From: Pseudomonadota bacterium
GTDB lineage: Bacteria > Pseudomonadota > Gammaproteobacteria > Burkholderiales > Rhodocyclaceae
DNA: 6,301 nucleotides
Reading direction: 5' to 3'
NCBI GenBank assembly: GCA_030917225.1
Contig: JAUPVD010000154.1
Location: forward strand, 1-6,301
This document shows positions 1-5,912 of the stretch, piece after piece; the stretch's first letter is position 1; every line of letters starts with the position of its first letter. The notes under the pieces are model-generated. The model saw nothing but the letters and a program-made list of their open reading frames with translations, was not told the DNA's origin and did no database searches. The translations under genes and the position numbers were made by a program.

Positions 1-57
1 GGCGATGAATTCAGGGGCCGAGGTGACTGCGATATCGTATTTTTTCTCGTTGCTCAT
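1..57 (-). CDS. apaG: ApaG-family protein, N-terminal fragment (cut by window edge)
   Basis: Read on the minus strand, the edge of the window encodes MSNEKKYDIAVTSAPEFIA with no stop, so the gene continues beyond position 1. The pattern of a short polar start, then a beta strand (YDIAVTS) and a hydrophobic/aromatic stretch, matches the beginning of ApaG proteins, small single-domain beta-sandwich proteins of about 125 residues related to the FBA/ApaG domain. ApaG is often described as linked to Co2+/Mg2+ resistance, but its biochemical role is unsettled. apaG next to rpe, gph and trpE is a neighbourhood I associate with betaproteobacteria, which supports the call. The ATG at 57-55 is chosen because the only other in-frame ATG (114-112) would add an unlikely Pro/Ala-rich tail. 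No Shine-Dalgarno sequence precedes it; the upstream bases are C-rich. Only 19 residues are visible, so the identity is likely but not certain. Confidence 0.68.
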   Translation of the reverse strand, partial: MSNEKKYDIAVTSAPEFIA

Positions 58-105
58 TGTCGGGGCAGGGGGTCGTAGGGCTGTCTTGTTGGCGTTATGC
101 CGATC

Positions 106-134
106 ATTGCACATGAAATGCTGGAGTAAGACAA
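106..134 (-). promoter_or_regulatory. Weak candidate promoter for apaG
   Basis: On the minus strand TTGTCT (134-129) is followed after 17 bases by TGCAAT (111-106). Each hexamer matches the sigma-70 consensus at four of six positions. It would start transcription near 99 and read into apaG. The spacing is ideal but the hexamers are weak, so this is only a suggestion. The -35 hexamer touches the inverted repeat at 132-145. Confidence 0.22.
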
Positions 135-145
135 GCGGGCGCTTG
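132..145. repeat. Perfect short inverted repeat in the apaG-rpe divergent spacer
   Basis: CAAGCG, a two-base GG spacer, and CGCTTG form a perfect 6+6 inverted repeat. It lies 12 bases upstream of the predicted rpe -10 hexamer, in the place a -35 element would normally occupy, and it overlaps the possible apaG -35 on the other strand. It could be an operator for a dimeric regulator acting on both genes. A 6-bp palindrome can occur by chance in GC-rich DNA and no regulator family is recognised. Confidence 0.3.
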
Positions 146-154
146 CCGGGTTCT

Positions 155-163
155 TGGTAGAAT
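155..163 (+). promoter_or_regulatory. Extended -10 promoter candidate for rpe
   Basis: TGGTAGAAT combines a TGn extension with the hexamer TAGAAT (158-163, five of six to TATAAT). Transcription would begin near 170, leaving a leader of about 25 bases before the rpe ATG at 196. No convincing -35 hexamer sits at the usual distance, which is acceptable for an extended -10 promoter. Its position also argues against longer rpe starts that would begin inside the promoter. Confidence 0.5.
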
Positions 164-195
164 CGCATTTTCTCTCCTCGCACGGGTCCGCCGCC

Positions 196-885
196 ATGCA
201 TGTCATCGCCCCCAGCATCCTCTCGGCCAACTTCGCCAAGCTCGGCGAGGAAGTGCAGAACGTCATCGCCTCCGGTGCCGACTGGATCCATTTCGACGTG
301 ATGGACAACCACTATGTGCCGAATCCGACCATCGGCCCGCTAGTCTGCGAGGCGATCCGGCCGCTGACGCAGGCACCGATCGACGTGCATCTGATGGTCA
401 AGCCGGTCGATCGCATCGTGCCGGATTTCGCCAAGGCCGGCGCCAACATCATCACCTTTCACCCGGAAGGTTCGGAGCATGTCGACCGCACGCTAGGGCT
501 GATTCGCGACAGCGGCTGCCAAGCCGGGCTCGTCTTCAACCCGGCGACGCCGCTCGACTACATGGACTGGGTCATGGACAAGCTCGACGTGGTGCTGCTG
601 ATGAGCGTCAACCCTGGCTTCGGCGGGCAGTCCTTCATCCCGGCGACGCTCGATAAACTCAAGGCCGCGCGGGCGAAGATCGACGCCTACACTGAACGCA
701 CCGGCCGTCGCATTCGGCTGGAGGTCGATGGCGGCGTCAAGGTCGATAACATCGCCGAGATCGCCCGAGCCGGCGCCGATGCCTTCGTCGCCGGCTCGGC
801 GGTCTATGGGGCGGGCAAGGACGCGGACCCGAATCGCTACAACTCGGTGATTGCAGCTTTGCGCGCGGAATTGGCGAAAGTCTGA
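196..885 (+). CDS. rpe: Ribulose-phosphate 3-epimerase
   Basis: This cytosolic enzyme interconverts D-ribulose 5-phosphate and D-xylulose 5-phosphate in the pentose phosphate pathway (and in the Calvin cycle where present). The 229-residue protein has the usual family length and spans one TIM barrel. Visible motifs in order are [13 protein letters not shown] (5-17) with Ser8; [12 protein letters not shown] (32-43), giving metal ligands His32 and Asp34; HLMV (65-68), giving His65; [12 protein letters not shown] (136-147), the phosphate-binding loop; EVDGG (176-180) with Asp178; and AGSAVYG (199-205). Asp34 and Asp178 are the expected acid/base pair. All key residues are present. The start at 196 gives the standard [11 protein letters not shown] beginning; an upstream in-frame TTG at 154 would overlap the promoter. 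The ribosome-binding site is poor. gph follows 70 bases later on the same strand, so co-transcription is likely. Confidence 0.97.
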   Translation: MHVIAPSILSANFAKLGEEVQNVIASGADWIHFDVMDNHYVPNPTIGPLVCEAIRPLTQAPIDVHLMVKPVDRIVPDFAKAGANIITFHPEGSEHVDRTLGLIRDSGCQAGLVFNPATPLDYMDWVMDKLDVVLLMSVNPGFGGQSFIPATLDKLKAARAKIDAYTERTGRRIRLEVDGGVKVDNIAEIARAGADAFVAGSAVYGAGKDADPNRYNSVIAALRAELAKV

Positions 886-899
886 TCGTCCCTTTGTCC

Positions 900-943
900 G
901 TTCGTCCTGAGTAGCCCACGAAGTGGGCGTATCGAAGGGCGAG
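900..943. repeat. Imperfect palindrome of dispersed intergenic repeat type between rpe and gph
   Basis: The centre is a perfect hairpin GCCCAC-GAA-GTGGGC (914-928). It is flanked by TCGTCCTGAGTA on the left and TATCGAAGGGCGA on the right, which are partly complementary to each other. The flank-plus-variable-hairpin design, with CGTCCTGAG on one side and TATCGAAGG on the other, resembles short extragenic palindromes that I recall as common between genes in many proteobacteria. Only one copy is in this window, so the repeat status rests on that recollection. Its right arm supplies the only purine-rich stretch (GAAGGGCGAGG, 934-944) before gph. It has no U-tract, so it is not a classical terminator. 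Confidence 0.55.
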
Positions 944-955
944 GCTACCCTGAAA

Positions 956-1645
956 ATGCAAATCCGCTCAGTCACCTTCGACCTCGACGGCACGCTGCTC
1001 GATACCATCGCCGATCTCGCCGCAGCCTGCGATGCGATGATGATCGAGCTGGGCTATCCGCCGCATGGCGTTGAAAAAGTTCGTCGATTTGTCGGCAAGG
1101 GCATGGCTGTTCTGGTCGAGCGCTGTCTGACGACGCCCGCTGGCCGGCCGAACGCTGTGCTTCTGGCGCTTGGAATAGCCTCTTTCCGCCGCCATTACAC
1201 TGCGTTCAATGGCCGTGCTGCAGCCGAATATGCCGGCGTACGCGAAGGGCTTGAAGCCTTTCGTTCCCTTGGCCTGCCCTTGGGGGTGGTCACCAACAAG
1301 CCGACTGCATTTACCGGGCCGCTGCTCGAGCGGGCAGGGCTGTCCGACTTTTTTGTTGTATCGGTATCCGGCGACACCACGGCCAACAAGAAGCCGCATC
1401 CGGAACCCATCCTGCATGCCTGCACCCTTCTCGGCGTCCGCCCGGAGGAAAACCTGCACATCGGCGACTCGGACAACGATCTGCTGGCCGCACGGGCTGC
1501 GGGCTGCCTCGCCTTTGCCGTGCCTTACGGTTACACCGAGGCAGGGCCGGTGGACACGGCCAACTGCGATGCGCTAGTATCCACTCTGCTCGAAGCCGCG
1601 CGCCGCGTGGCCGACATCAACAAGACAAGCCTCCACACATCGTGA
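956..1645 (+). CDS. gph: Phosphoglycolate phosphatase, HAD superfamily
   Basis: The 229-residue cytosolic hydrolase is predicted to convert 2-phosphoglycolate to glycolate, removing the product of Rubisco oxygenation or of repair of oxidised DNA ends. HAD motifs appear in order: motif I DLDGTLLDT (9-17; nucleophile Asp9, acid/base Asp11), a helical cap domain at about 20-90, motif II VVTNK (111-115; Thr113), motif III with the lysines of NKKPHPEP (144-151), and motif IV GDSDNDLLAA (170-179; Asp171 and Asp175 for magnesium). Length and motifs fit Gph; other HAD phosphatases share them, so the substrate is inferred partly from the rpe neighbour. The ATG at 956 gives the usual MQIRSVTFDLDG start. 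An in-frame GTG at 923 lies inside the palindrome and is rejected. The Shine-Dalgarno match (GAGG, 941-944) is 11 bases away and weak. The stop codon overlaps the trp leader frame. Confidence 0.93.
   Translation: MQIRSVTFDLDGTLLDTIADLAAACDAMMIELGYPPHGVEKVRRFVGKGMAVLVERCLTTPAGRPNAVLLALGIASFRRHYTAFNGRAAAEYAGVREGLEAFRSLGLPLGVVTNKPTAFTGPLLERAGLSDFFVVSVSGDTTANKKPHPEPILHACTLLGVRPEENLHIGDSDNDLLAARAAGCLAFAVPYGYTEAGPVDTANCDALVSTLLEAARRVADINKTSLHTS
1551..1580 (+). promoter_or_regulatory. Candidate trp promoter inside the 3' end of gph
   Basis: TGGACA (1551-1556, five of six to TTGACA) is followed after 18 bases by TAGTAT (1575-1580, four of six to TATAAT). A start near 1587 would place the leader-peptide GTG about 55 bases into the transcript and trpE about 227 bases in. 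It would let trpEGDC be expressed independently of rpe-gph. The match lies in coding sequence and is unproven. Confidence 0.35.
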
Positions 1646-1734
1646 CCCGCAAGTTTTTTGCTATTCGGACTCTCCGGACGGAATCGTGCTCCGGCGCCTG
1701 GCGCCGCGAGTGGTGGCGCTCGCGCCAACACTGA
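1642..1734 (+). CDS. trpL: Putative tryptophan leader peptide (30 codons, three Trp)
   Basis: A small frame begins at GTG 1642, overlapping the gph stop as GTGA, and ends at TGA 1732-1734. It encodes 30 residues starting MTRKFFAIR and ending AWRREWWRSRQH. Trp occurs at residues 20, 24 and 25, the last two as tandem TGG codons (1711-1716). Trp is normally among the rarest residues, and a tandem pair just upstream of trpE is the hallmark of a trp leader peptide, whose ribosome senses charged tRNA-Trp. The tandem codons lie inside a strong hairpin, as expected for attenuation. Weak points: GTG is the only standard in-frame start, no clear Shine-Dalgarno sequence precedes it, and translation may depend on termination/re-initiation at the gph stop. 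The peptide itself probably has no enzymatic role. It could also be a chance frame in GC-rich DNA. Confidence 0.6.
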   Translation: MTRKFFAIRTLRTESCSGAWRREWWRSRQH

Positions 1735-1780
1735 CCACTCCGTCCGTCACCGGGGGCGGACAAGAACACTTAATCCCCGG
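1675..1780 (+). promoter_or_regulatory. Putative trp attenuator-like leader RNA with competing stems
   Basis: Several stems are readable. A long-range stem pairs CGGACGGA (1675-1682) with TCCGTCCG (1739-1746). It could enclose hairpin CGGCGC-CTG-GCGCCG (1692-1706) and a second hairpin built on GAGTGGT (1708-1714)/ACCACTC (1734-1740) with an inner GGCG/CGCC stem (1715-1718/1723-1726); its last two bases overlap the outer stem. Further on, GTCCG (1742-1746)/CGGAC (1757-1761) and CCGGGG (1750-1755)/CCCCGG (1775-1780) cannot form as a simple nested pair. Ribosome position at the Trp codons or at the leader stop would therefore select between structures. The missing piece is a U-tract after any stem, so a classical intrinsic terminator is not seen. 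Rho-dependent or translational control, or a different role, remains possible. Confidence 0.45.
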
Positions 1781-1804
1781 AACGAATAACGAAAATTCTC
1801 GCTT

Positions 1805-1809
1805 GAGGG
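1805..1809 (+). promoter_or_regulatory. Shine-Dalgarno for trpE
   Basis: GAGGG lies four bases before the trpE ATG at 1814. The spacing is shorter than usual, but this is the only good purine-rich match in the leader and it supports the chosen start. I find no strong complementary stretch in the leader that would clearly hide it. Confidence 0.55.
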
Positions 1810-1813
1810 CATC

Positions 1814-3313
1814 ATGACCGAAACCGAATTCAACGCGCTTGCCGCGCAGGGCTACAACCGTATCCCCGTCACGCTCGAGACCTTTGCCGATCTCGACACC
1901 CCGCTTTCCATCTACCTGAAGCTCGCCGACACCCCGTATTCCTACCTGCTGGAATCGGTGCAGGGCGGCGAACGCTTCGGCCGCTACTCCTTCATCGGCA
2001 TCTCCGCCCAGACGCGCATTGCCGTCTATGGCCACCAGGTGTTGGTGCTGACCGGCCAGCGCATCTCCGAGCGCGAGGACGACACCAATCCGCTCGAGTT
2101 CATCGAGAAGTACATGACGCGCTTCCGTGCCGCGCCGTCGTCCAACCTGCCGCGCTTCTGCGGTGGACTGGTTGGCGCCTTCGGCTACGACACGGTGCGC
2201 TATGTAGAAACCAAGCTGACGCGCACGCAGAAGCCGGGCGACCTCGGTACGCCGGACATCCTGCTGTTCCTGTCGGAAGAGCTGGCGGTGGTCGATAACC
2301 TCTCCGGCAAGCTGACGCTGGTCGTCTATGCCGAGCCTGGGGTTCCCAGCGCCTACCAGAAGGCGCAGGCAAGGCTGAAGGAGTTGCTGGCCAAGCTGCG
2401 TGCGCCGGTGAAGATTCCGGCGGAATCTTCGACGCCCTCGCAGCCGGCGGTTTCGGTCTTCGGCGAGGCAGCCTTTAAGAAGGCAGTGGGCCGGGCCAAG
2501 CAATACATCAAGGACGGCGACATCATGCAGGTGGTGCTGTCGCAGCGCATGACCAAGCCGTTTACCGCTAGCCCGATGGCGCTCTATCGCGCGCTGCGCA
2601 CGCTCAACCCGTCGCCCTACATGTTCTACTTCGACTGCGACGATTTCCACATCGTCGGCGCCTCACCGGAAATTCTGGTGCGCCTGGAGCATGAGAATGT
2701 AGCCAACGAAACTACGGGCATGGTGACGGTGCGCCCGATCGCCGGCACCCGCCGCCGTGGCGCCTCGCACGAAGAGGATGCAGCGCTGGCCGTCGAGTTG
2801 CTGGCCGACCAGAAGGAGCGTGCCGAGCATGTGCAGCTCCTGGACCTCGGCCGCAACGACGTCGGTCGCGTGGCCCAGACTGGTTCGGTGAAAGTCACCG
2901 AGAACATGATGATCGAGCGCTACTCGCACGTGATGCACATCGTCTCCAACGTTGAAGGCAAGCTGCAGCAGGGGCTGAACGCGCTCGATGTGCTCAAGGC
3001 GACGATGCCGGCCGGCACGCTCTCCGGTGCGCCCAAGGTGCGGGCGATGGAAATCATCGACGAGTTGGAGCCGGTCAAGCGCGGTATCTACGGCGGCGCC
3101 ATCGGTTACCTTGGCTTCAACGGCGATATGGACCTGTGCATCGCCATCCGCACGGCCGTACTGAAGGACGGCCAGATGCACGTGCAGGCCGGCGCCGGAA
3201 TCGTTGCCGACTCCGACGCCAATGCCGAATGGACCGAAACCCAGAGCAAGGCCCGCGCCATCCTGCGCGCGGCGGAAATGGCCGAACACGGCCTCGATAC
3301 CCGGACCGAGTGA
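1814..3313 (+). CDS. trpE: Anthranilate synthase component I
   Basis: TrpE converts chorismate to anthranilate, using ammonia delivered by TrpG, as the first committed step of tryptophan synthesis in the cytosol. The 499-residue protein has normal full length. The N-terminal domain carries LLES (45-48), part of the Trp feedback-inhibition site in characterised TrpE proteins. The C-terminal chorismate-binding domain (about 220-485) shows NPSPYMFY (265-272), which also lines that site, then PIAGTRRRG (308-316), [10 protein letters not shown] (344-353), YSHVMHIVS (370-378), [10 protein letters not shown] (399-408), GGAIGY (427-432) and [10 protein letters not shown] (459-468). These define an intact, probably Trp-sensitive enzyme. 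TrpE is preferred over the related PabB because of LLES and the trpGDC neighbours. A 168-bp leader with attenuator-like structure precedes it, and trpG starts 16 bases after its stop. Confidence 0.97.
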   Translation: MTETEFNALAAQGYNRIPVTLETFADLDTPLSIYLKLADTPYSYLLESVQGGERFGRYSFIGISAQTRIAVYGHQVLVLTGQRISEREDDTNPLEFIEKYMTRFRAAPSSNLPRFCGGLVGAFGYDTVRYVETKLTRTQKPGDLGTPDILLFLSEELAVVDNLSGKLTLVVYAEPGVPSAYQKAQARLKELLAKLRAPVKIPAESSTPSQPAVSVFGEAAFKKAVGRAKQYIKDGDIMQVVLSQRMTKPFTASPMALYRALRTLNPSPYMFYFDCDDFHIVGASPEILVRLEHENVANETTGMVTVRPIAGTRRRGASHEEDAALAVELLADQKERAEHVQLLDLGRNDVGRVAQTGSVKVTENMMIERYSHVMHIVSNVEGKLQQGLNALDVLKATMPAGTLSGAPKVRAMEIIDELEPVKRGIYGGAIGYLGFNGDMDLCIAIRTAVLKDGQMHVQAGAGIVADSDANAEWTETQSKARAILRAAEMAEHGLDTRTE

Positions 3314-3329
3314 GCAGAGAGGACGCGCC

Positions 3330-3902
3330 ATGCTGCTGATGATCGACAACTACGACTCCTTCACCTACAACATCGTCCAGTATTTCGGTGAGCTCGGGCA
3401 GGACGTGAAAGTATTTCGCAACGACGCGATTTCGCTGGCCGAGATCGCTCGCCTGAAACCCGAATATCTGGTGATCTCCCCCGGCCCCTGTGCGCCGGCG
3501 CAGGCGGGCATCTCATTGGCGGCGATCCGCGAGTTCGCCGGCAAGATTCCGTTGCTCGGTGTCTGCCTGGGCCACCAGTCCATCGGCGAAGCTTTCGGTG
3601 GGCGCATCGTGCACGCCAAGCAACTGATGCACGGCAAGGTGTCGCCGGTTCATCACAAAGACGTCGGTGTGTTCAAGGGCTTGCCCAACCCGCTGACCTG
3701 CACCCGCTACCACTCGCTGGCGATCGAGCGCGAGTCGTTGCCGGATTGCCTCGACATCACCGCCTGGACCGACGACGGCGAGATCATGGGCGTGCGCCAC
3801 AAGGCGCTGGCCGTTGAGGGCGTACAGTTCCATCCCGAATCGATCCTGACCGAGCGCGGTCACGACCTCTTGAACAATTTCCTCAAGGAGCATGCCCGAT
3901 GA
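3330..3902 (+). CDS. trpG: Anthranilate synthase component II (glutamine amidotransferase)
   Basis: TrpG hydrolyses glutamine and passes ammonia to TrpE. The 190-residue protein is a single class I (triad-type) amidotransferase domain. It opens with [14 protein letters not shown], carries the oxyanion-loop PGP (51-53), the nucleophile elbow GVCLGHQ (77-83) with Cys79, YHSL (127-130), and the FHPES segment (167-171) with His168 and Glu170 completing the triad. The ATG at 3330 is preceded by GAGAGGA (3317-3323) with six bases of spacing; in-frame extension back into trpE lacks family similarity. The last codons overlap the trpD start as ATGA, so translation is probably coupled. The sequence is also compatible with PabA; in many bacteria one protein serves both TrpE and PabB, so a dual folate role is possible here. 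Its place between trpE and trpD favours the Trp name. Confidence 0.95.
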   Translation: MLLMIDNYDSFTYNIVQYFGELGQDVKVFRNDAISLAEIARLKPEYLVISPGPCAPAQAGISLAAIREFAGKIPLLGVCLGHQSIGEAFGGRIVHAKQLMHGKVSPVHHKDVGVFKGLPNPLTCTRYHSLAIERESLPDCLDITAWTDDGEIMGVRHKALAVEGVQFHPESILTERGHDLLNNFLKEHAR

Positions 3903-4945
3903 GCCAACCGTTCAAGCCGCAAGAGGCCCTGCAGCGCGTCATCGAGCATCGCGAGATCTTCCACGACGAGATGGTGTCGCTGATGCGCCAGATCATGGGC
4001 GGTGAAGTATCGCCGGTGATGGTCGCGGCCATCCTCACCGGGCTGCGCGTCAAGAAGGAAACGATCGGCGAGATCGCCGCAGCCGCCAGTGTCATGCGCG
4101 AGCTGTCTACGCCGGTGAAGCTTCCGTACAACCGCCATTTCGTCGATATCGTCGGTACCGGCGGCGATTCGGCGCACACCTTCAATATCTCGACGACTTC
4201 GATCTTCGTCGCTGCGGCTGCGGGAGCGAAGGTCGCCAAGCATGGCGGTCGCAGTGTTTCCTCGAGTTCGGGTAGTGCCGACGTGCTGGAAGCGCTGGGC
4301 GCCAACATCAACCTGTCGCCGGAACAGGTCGCTGAATGCATAGAGGCCACCGGCATCGGCTTCATGTTCGCGCCGAACCACCACAGTGCCATGAAGCACG
4401 TGGCGCCGGTGCGCCGCGAAATGGGGGTGCGCACCATCTTCAACATTCTCGGCCCGCTGACCAATCCGGCCAGTGCGCCGAACACGCTGATGGGCGTGTT
4501 CCATCCCGATCTCGTCGGCATCCAGGTGCGCGTCATGCAGCGCCTCGGCGCTGAGCGCGTGCTGGTGGTGCACGGCAAGGACAACCTGGATGAAATCTCG
4601 CTCGGCGCTGCGACTCTGATCGGCGAGCTGAAGAATGGCGAGGTCCTCGAATACGAGGTGCACCCGGAGGATTTTGGCCTGCAGATGCAGTCGGTACGCC
4701 ATTTGCGCGTGGGCAATGCCGAGGAGTCGAAAGCGATGCTGCTCAGTGTGCTGGACAACAAGCCGGGCGCGGCGCGCGAAGTGGTCTGTCTGAATGCCGG
4801 TGCGGCACTCTATGTGTCCAATCTCGCCGACAGTATCGGCGATGGCATCCTCAAGGCGCGCGAGGCGATTGTCTCCGGCGCGGCGCGTGCGAAGGTCGAT
4901 GCCTTTGTCGAATTCACAAAAAAGTACACGAAGCAGCCGGCATGA
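3899..4945 (+). CDS. trpD: Anthranilate phosphoribosyltransferase
   Basis: TrpD transfers the phosphoribosyl group from PRPP to anthranilate, giving N-(5-phosphoribosyl)-anthranilate. At 348 residues it is a standalone enzyme of usual length, not fused to TrpG. A helical N-terminal domain (about 1-75) precedes the alpha/beta domain. PRPP-site motifs are GTGGD (86-90), FNIST (95-99) and [20 protein letters not shown] (114-133). Most family members read KHGN here; Gly117 replaces the Asn and looks like a tolerated variant. [20 protein letters not shown] (157-176) holds the anthranilate-contacting Arg172, [10 protein letters not shown] (181-190) follows, and Asp231-Glu232 match the magnesium-binding pair. 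AAGGAG (3885-3890), eight bases before the ATG, is a strong ribosome-binding site inside trpG. Both ends overlap neighbours by four bases, indicating tight coupling. Confidence 0.97.
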   Translation: MSQPFKPQEALQRVIEHREIFHDEMVSLMRQIMGGEVSPVMVAAILTGLRVKKETIGEIAAAASVMRELSTPVKLPYNRHFVDIVGTGGDSAHTFNISTTSIFVAAAAGAKVAKHGGRSVSSSSGSADVLEALGANINLSPEQVAECIEATGIGFMFAPNHHSAMKHVAPVRREMGVRTIFNILGPLTNPASAPNTLMGVFHPDLVGIQVRVMQRLGAERVLVVHGKDNLDEISLGAATLIGELKNGEVLEYEVHPEDFGLQMQSVRHLRVGNAEESKAMLLSVLDNKPGAAREVVCLNAGAALYVSNLADSIGDGILKAREAIVSGAARAKVDAFVEFTKKYTKQPA

Positions 4946-5733
4946 GCGACATCCTGAAGAAAATCCTCGCCACCAAGGCTGAGGAAGTGGCGGCGGCCAG
5001 CACCGTCAAATCACTGGCGGTCGTTCGCGCTGAAGCCGAGGCGCAGCCCGTGCCGCGCGATTTTGCCGGGGCGCTGCAGGCCAGGGTTGCGGCCGGCAAG
5101 CCGGCAGTCATTGCCGAAATCAAGAAGGCCAGCCCGTCCAAGGGCGTGCTGCGCGCCGACTTCCGCCCGGCGGAGATCGCGGCGAGCTATGAGCAACATG
5201 GCGCTGCCTGCCTGTCTGTACTCACGGACCGCCAGTATTTCCAAGGGGCGACGGAATACCTTCAGGCCGCCCGTGCGGCTTGCGCCCTGCCGGTGCTGCG
5301 CAAGGACTTCCTCGTCGATCCGTATCAGGTGTTCGAAGCCAGAGCCGTGGGTGCAGATGCCATCCTGCTCATCGTCTCGGCACTTTCGCTCCCGCAGATG
5401 CAGGAGTTCGAAGCTATCGCCCTCTCGCTGGGCATGTCGGTACTGGTCGAAGTGCATGACGGCAAGGAGCTTGATCTGGCGCTGCAACTCAGAACGCCGC
5501 TGGTTGGCATCAATAATCGCAACCTGCGGACCTTCGAGGTCAGCTTACAGAACACGCTCGATCTGCTTGATCGAATCCCGGCCGAAAAACTGGTGGTGAC
5601 CGAAAGTGGCATTTTGGCTTCGGCCGATGTCTCGTTGATGAGACAAAACAAGGTTAATGCTTTTCTGGTAGGGGAGGCTTTCATGCGTGCTGCGGAACCC
5701 GGCGAGGCGCTTGCTGCCTTGTTTTCCGGCTGA
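4942..5733 (+). CDS. trpC: Indole-3-glycerol-phosphate synthase
   Basis: TrpC closes and decarboxylates 1-(o-carboxyphenylamino)-1-deoxyribulose 5-phosphate to indole-3-glycerol phosphate. The 263-residue protein is a single TIM barrel and lacks the TrpF domain found fused in enteric bacteria. Catalytic segments are visible: [13 protein letters not shown] (56-68; Glu59 and Lys61), [12 protein letters not shown] (91-102), [12 protein letters not shown] (118-129; general acid Lys121), LVEVHD (168-173; Glu170, the general base by comparison with Sulfolobus), GINNRNL (189-195; Asn191) and VTESGI (219-224; Glu221, Ser222). VGEAFMR (243-249) is the C-terminal phosphate-binding region. The start overlaps the trpD stop as ATGA and has little Shine-Dalgarno sequence, so it likely relies on coupling. 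No trpF, trpB or trpA follows; the next gene is a porin, so this is probably the end of the trp operon. Confidence 0.97.
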   Translation: MSDILKKILATKAEEVAAASTVKSLAVVRAEAEAQPVPRDFAGALQARVAAGKPAVIAEIKKASPSKGVLRADFRPAEIAASYEQHGAACLSVLTDRQYFQGATEYLQAARAACALPVLRKDFLVDPYQVFEARAVGADAILLIVSALSLPQMQEFEAIALSLGMSVLVEVHDGKELDLALQLRTPLVGINNRNLRTFEVSLQNTLDLLDRIPAEKLVVTESGILASADVSLMRQNKVNAFLVGEAFMRAAEPGEALAALFSG

Positions 5734-5744
5734 TTTCCGGCGGC

Positions 5745-5762
5745 TGTTGCGTCCGTGCAACA
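5745..5762 (+). terminator. Stem-loop after trpC, possible weak terminator
   Basis: TGTTGC (5745-5750) and GCAACA (5757-5762) form a perfect 6-bp stem with a GTCCGT loop, 11 bases after the trpC stop. No run of T follows, so it is not a typical intrinsic terminator. It may protect the 3' end after Rho-dependent termination or be incidental. Confidence 0.3.
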
Positions 5763-5799
5763 ACTGGGGTGAATCTTGGCCGGAATAGTGCCGACAAGG

Positions 5800-5828
5800 T
5801 TGCCCCGCCCCTTCCCGTTTGCCACAAT
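5800..5828 (+). promoter_or_regulatory. Candidate sigma-70 promoter for the porin gene
   Basis: TTGCCC (5800-5805) and CACAAT (5823-5828) are spaced by exactly 17 bases, each matching consensus at four of six positions. The predicted start near 5835 falls at the base of the stem-loop at 5836-5855 and leaves a leader of about 78 bases before the porin ATG. The agreement of start site and hairpin supports the call modestly. Confidence 0.42.
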
Positions 5829-5835
5829 CCGTTCA

Positions 5836-5855
5836 ACTTCTCGTATCCGAGAGGT
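5836..5855 (+). promoter_or_regulatory. 8-bp stem-loop at the predicted 5' end of the porin mRNA
   Basis: ACTTCTCG (5836-5843) pairs with CGAGAGGT (5848-5855) around a TATC loop, with one G-U pair. If transcription starts near 5835, the mRNA begins almost directly with this hairpin. A 5'-terminal hairpin stabilises ompA mRNA in E. coli, and the same role is inferred here for an abundant outer-membrane protein. Confidence 0.45.
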
Positions 5856-5899
5856 AAAGCTTGGTAGCACGGTTCGCCGGACTGCCGATCTCAAACCTA

Positions 5900-5905
5900 G
5901 AGGAG
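5900..5905 (+). promoter_or_regulatory. Strong Shine-Dalgarno for the porin gene
   Basis: GAGGAG ends seven bases before the ATG at 5913. It is the strongest start signal in the window apart from that of trpD, fits a highly expressed protein, and fixes the porin start. Confidence 0.8.
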
Positions 5906-5912
5906 ATTCACA

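Noticed and set aside
923..955. Upstream GTG start adding 11 residues to gph
   Set aside because: The extra codons are the palindromic element itself, and the family starts at MQIRSVTFDLDG-like sequence.
1654..1659. Run of six T just after gph, as a possible intrinsic terminator
   Set aside because: No GC-rich hairpin directly precedes it; the T run is also codons 5-6 (Phe-Phe) of the leader frame.
1661..2650. A 329-codon open frame on the minus strand across trpE and its leader
   Set aside because: It lies antisense to an intact, motif-rich trpE, is Arg/Gly/His-rich in the manner of GC-rich shadow frames, and has no recognisable domain.
2663..3349. A 228-codon minus-strand frame over the 3' half of trpE
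   Set aside because: Shadow of trpE codon bias, with no domain or plausible start region.
3860..4761. Two long overlapping minus-strand frames (280 and 292 codons) over trpD
   Set aside because: Both are antisense to trpD, overlap each other in different frames and show no family motifs; they follow from third-position GC bias.
5723..5741. Direct repeat TTTCCGGC at 5723-5730 and 5734-5741 around the trpC stop codon
   Set aside because: Only two 8-base copies; too short to separate from chance in GC-rich DNA.
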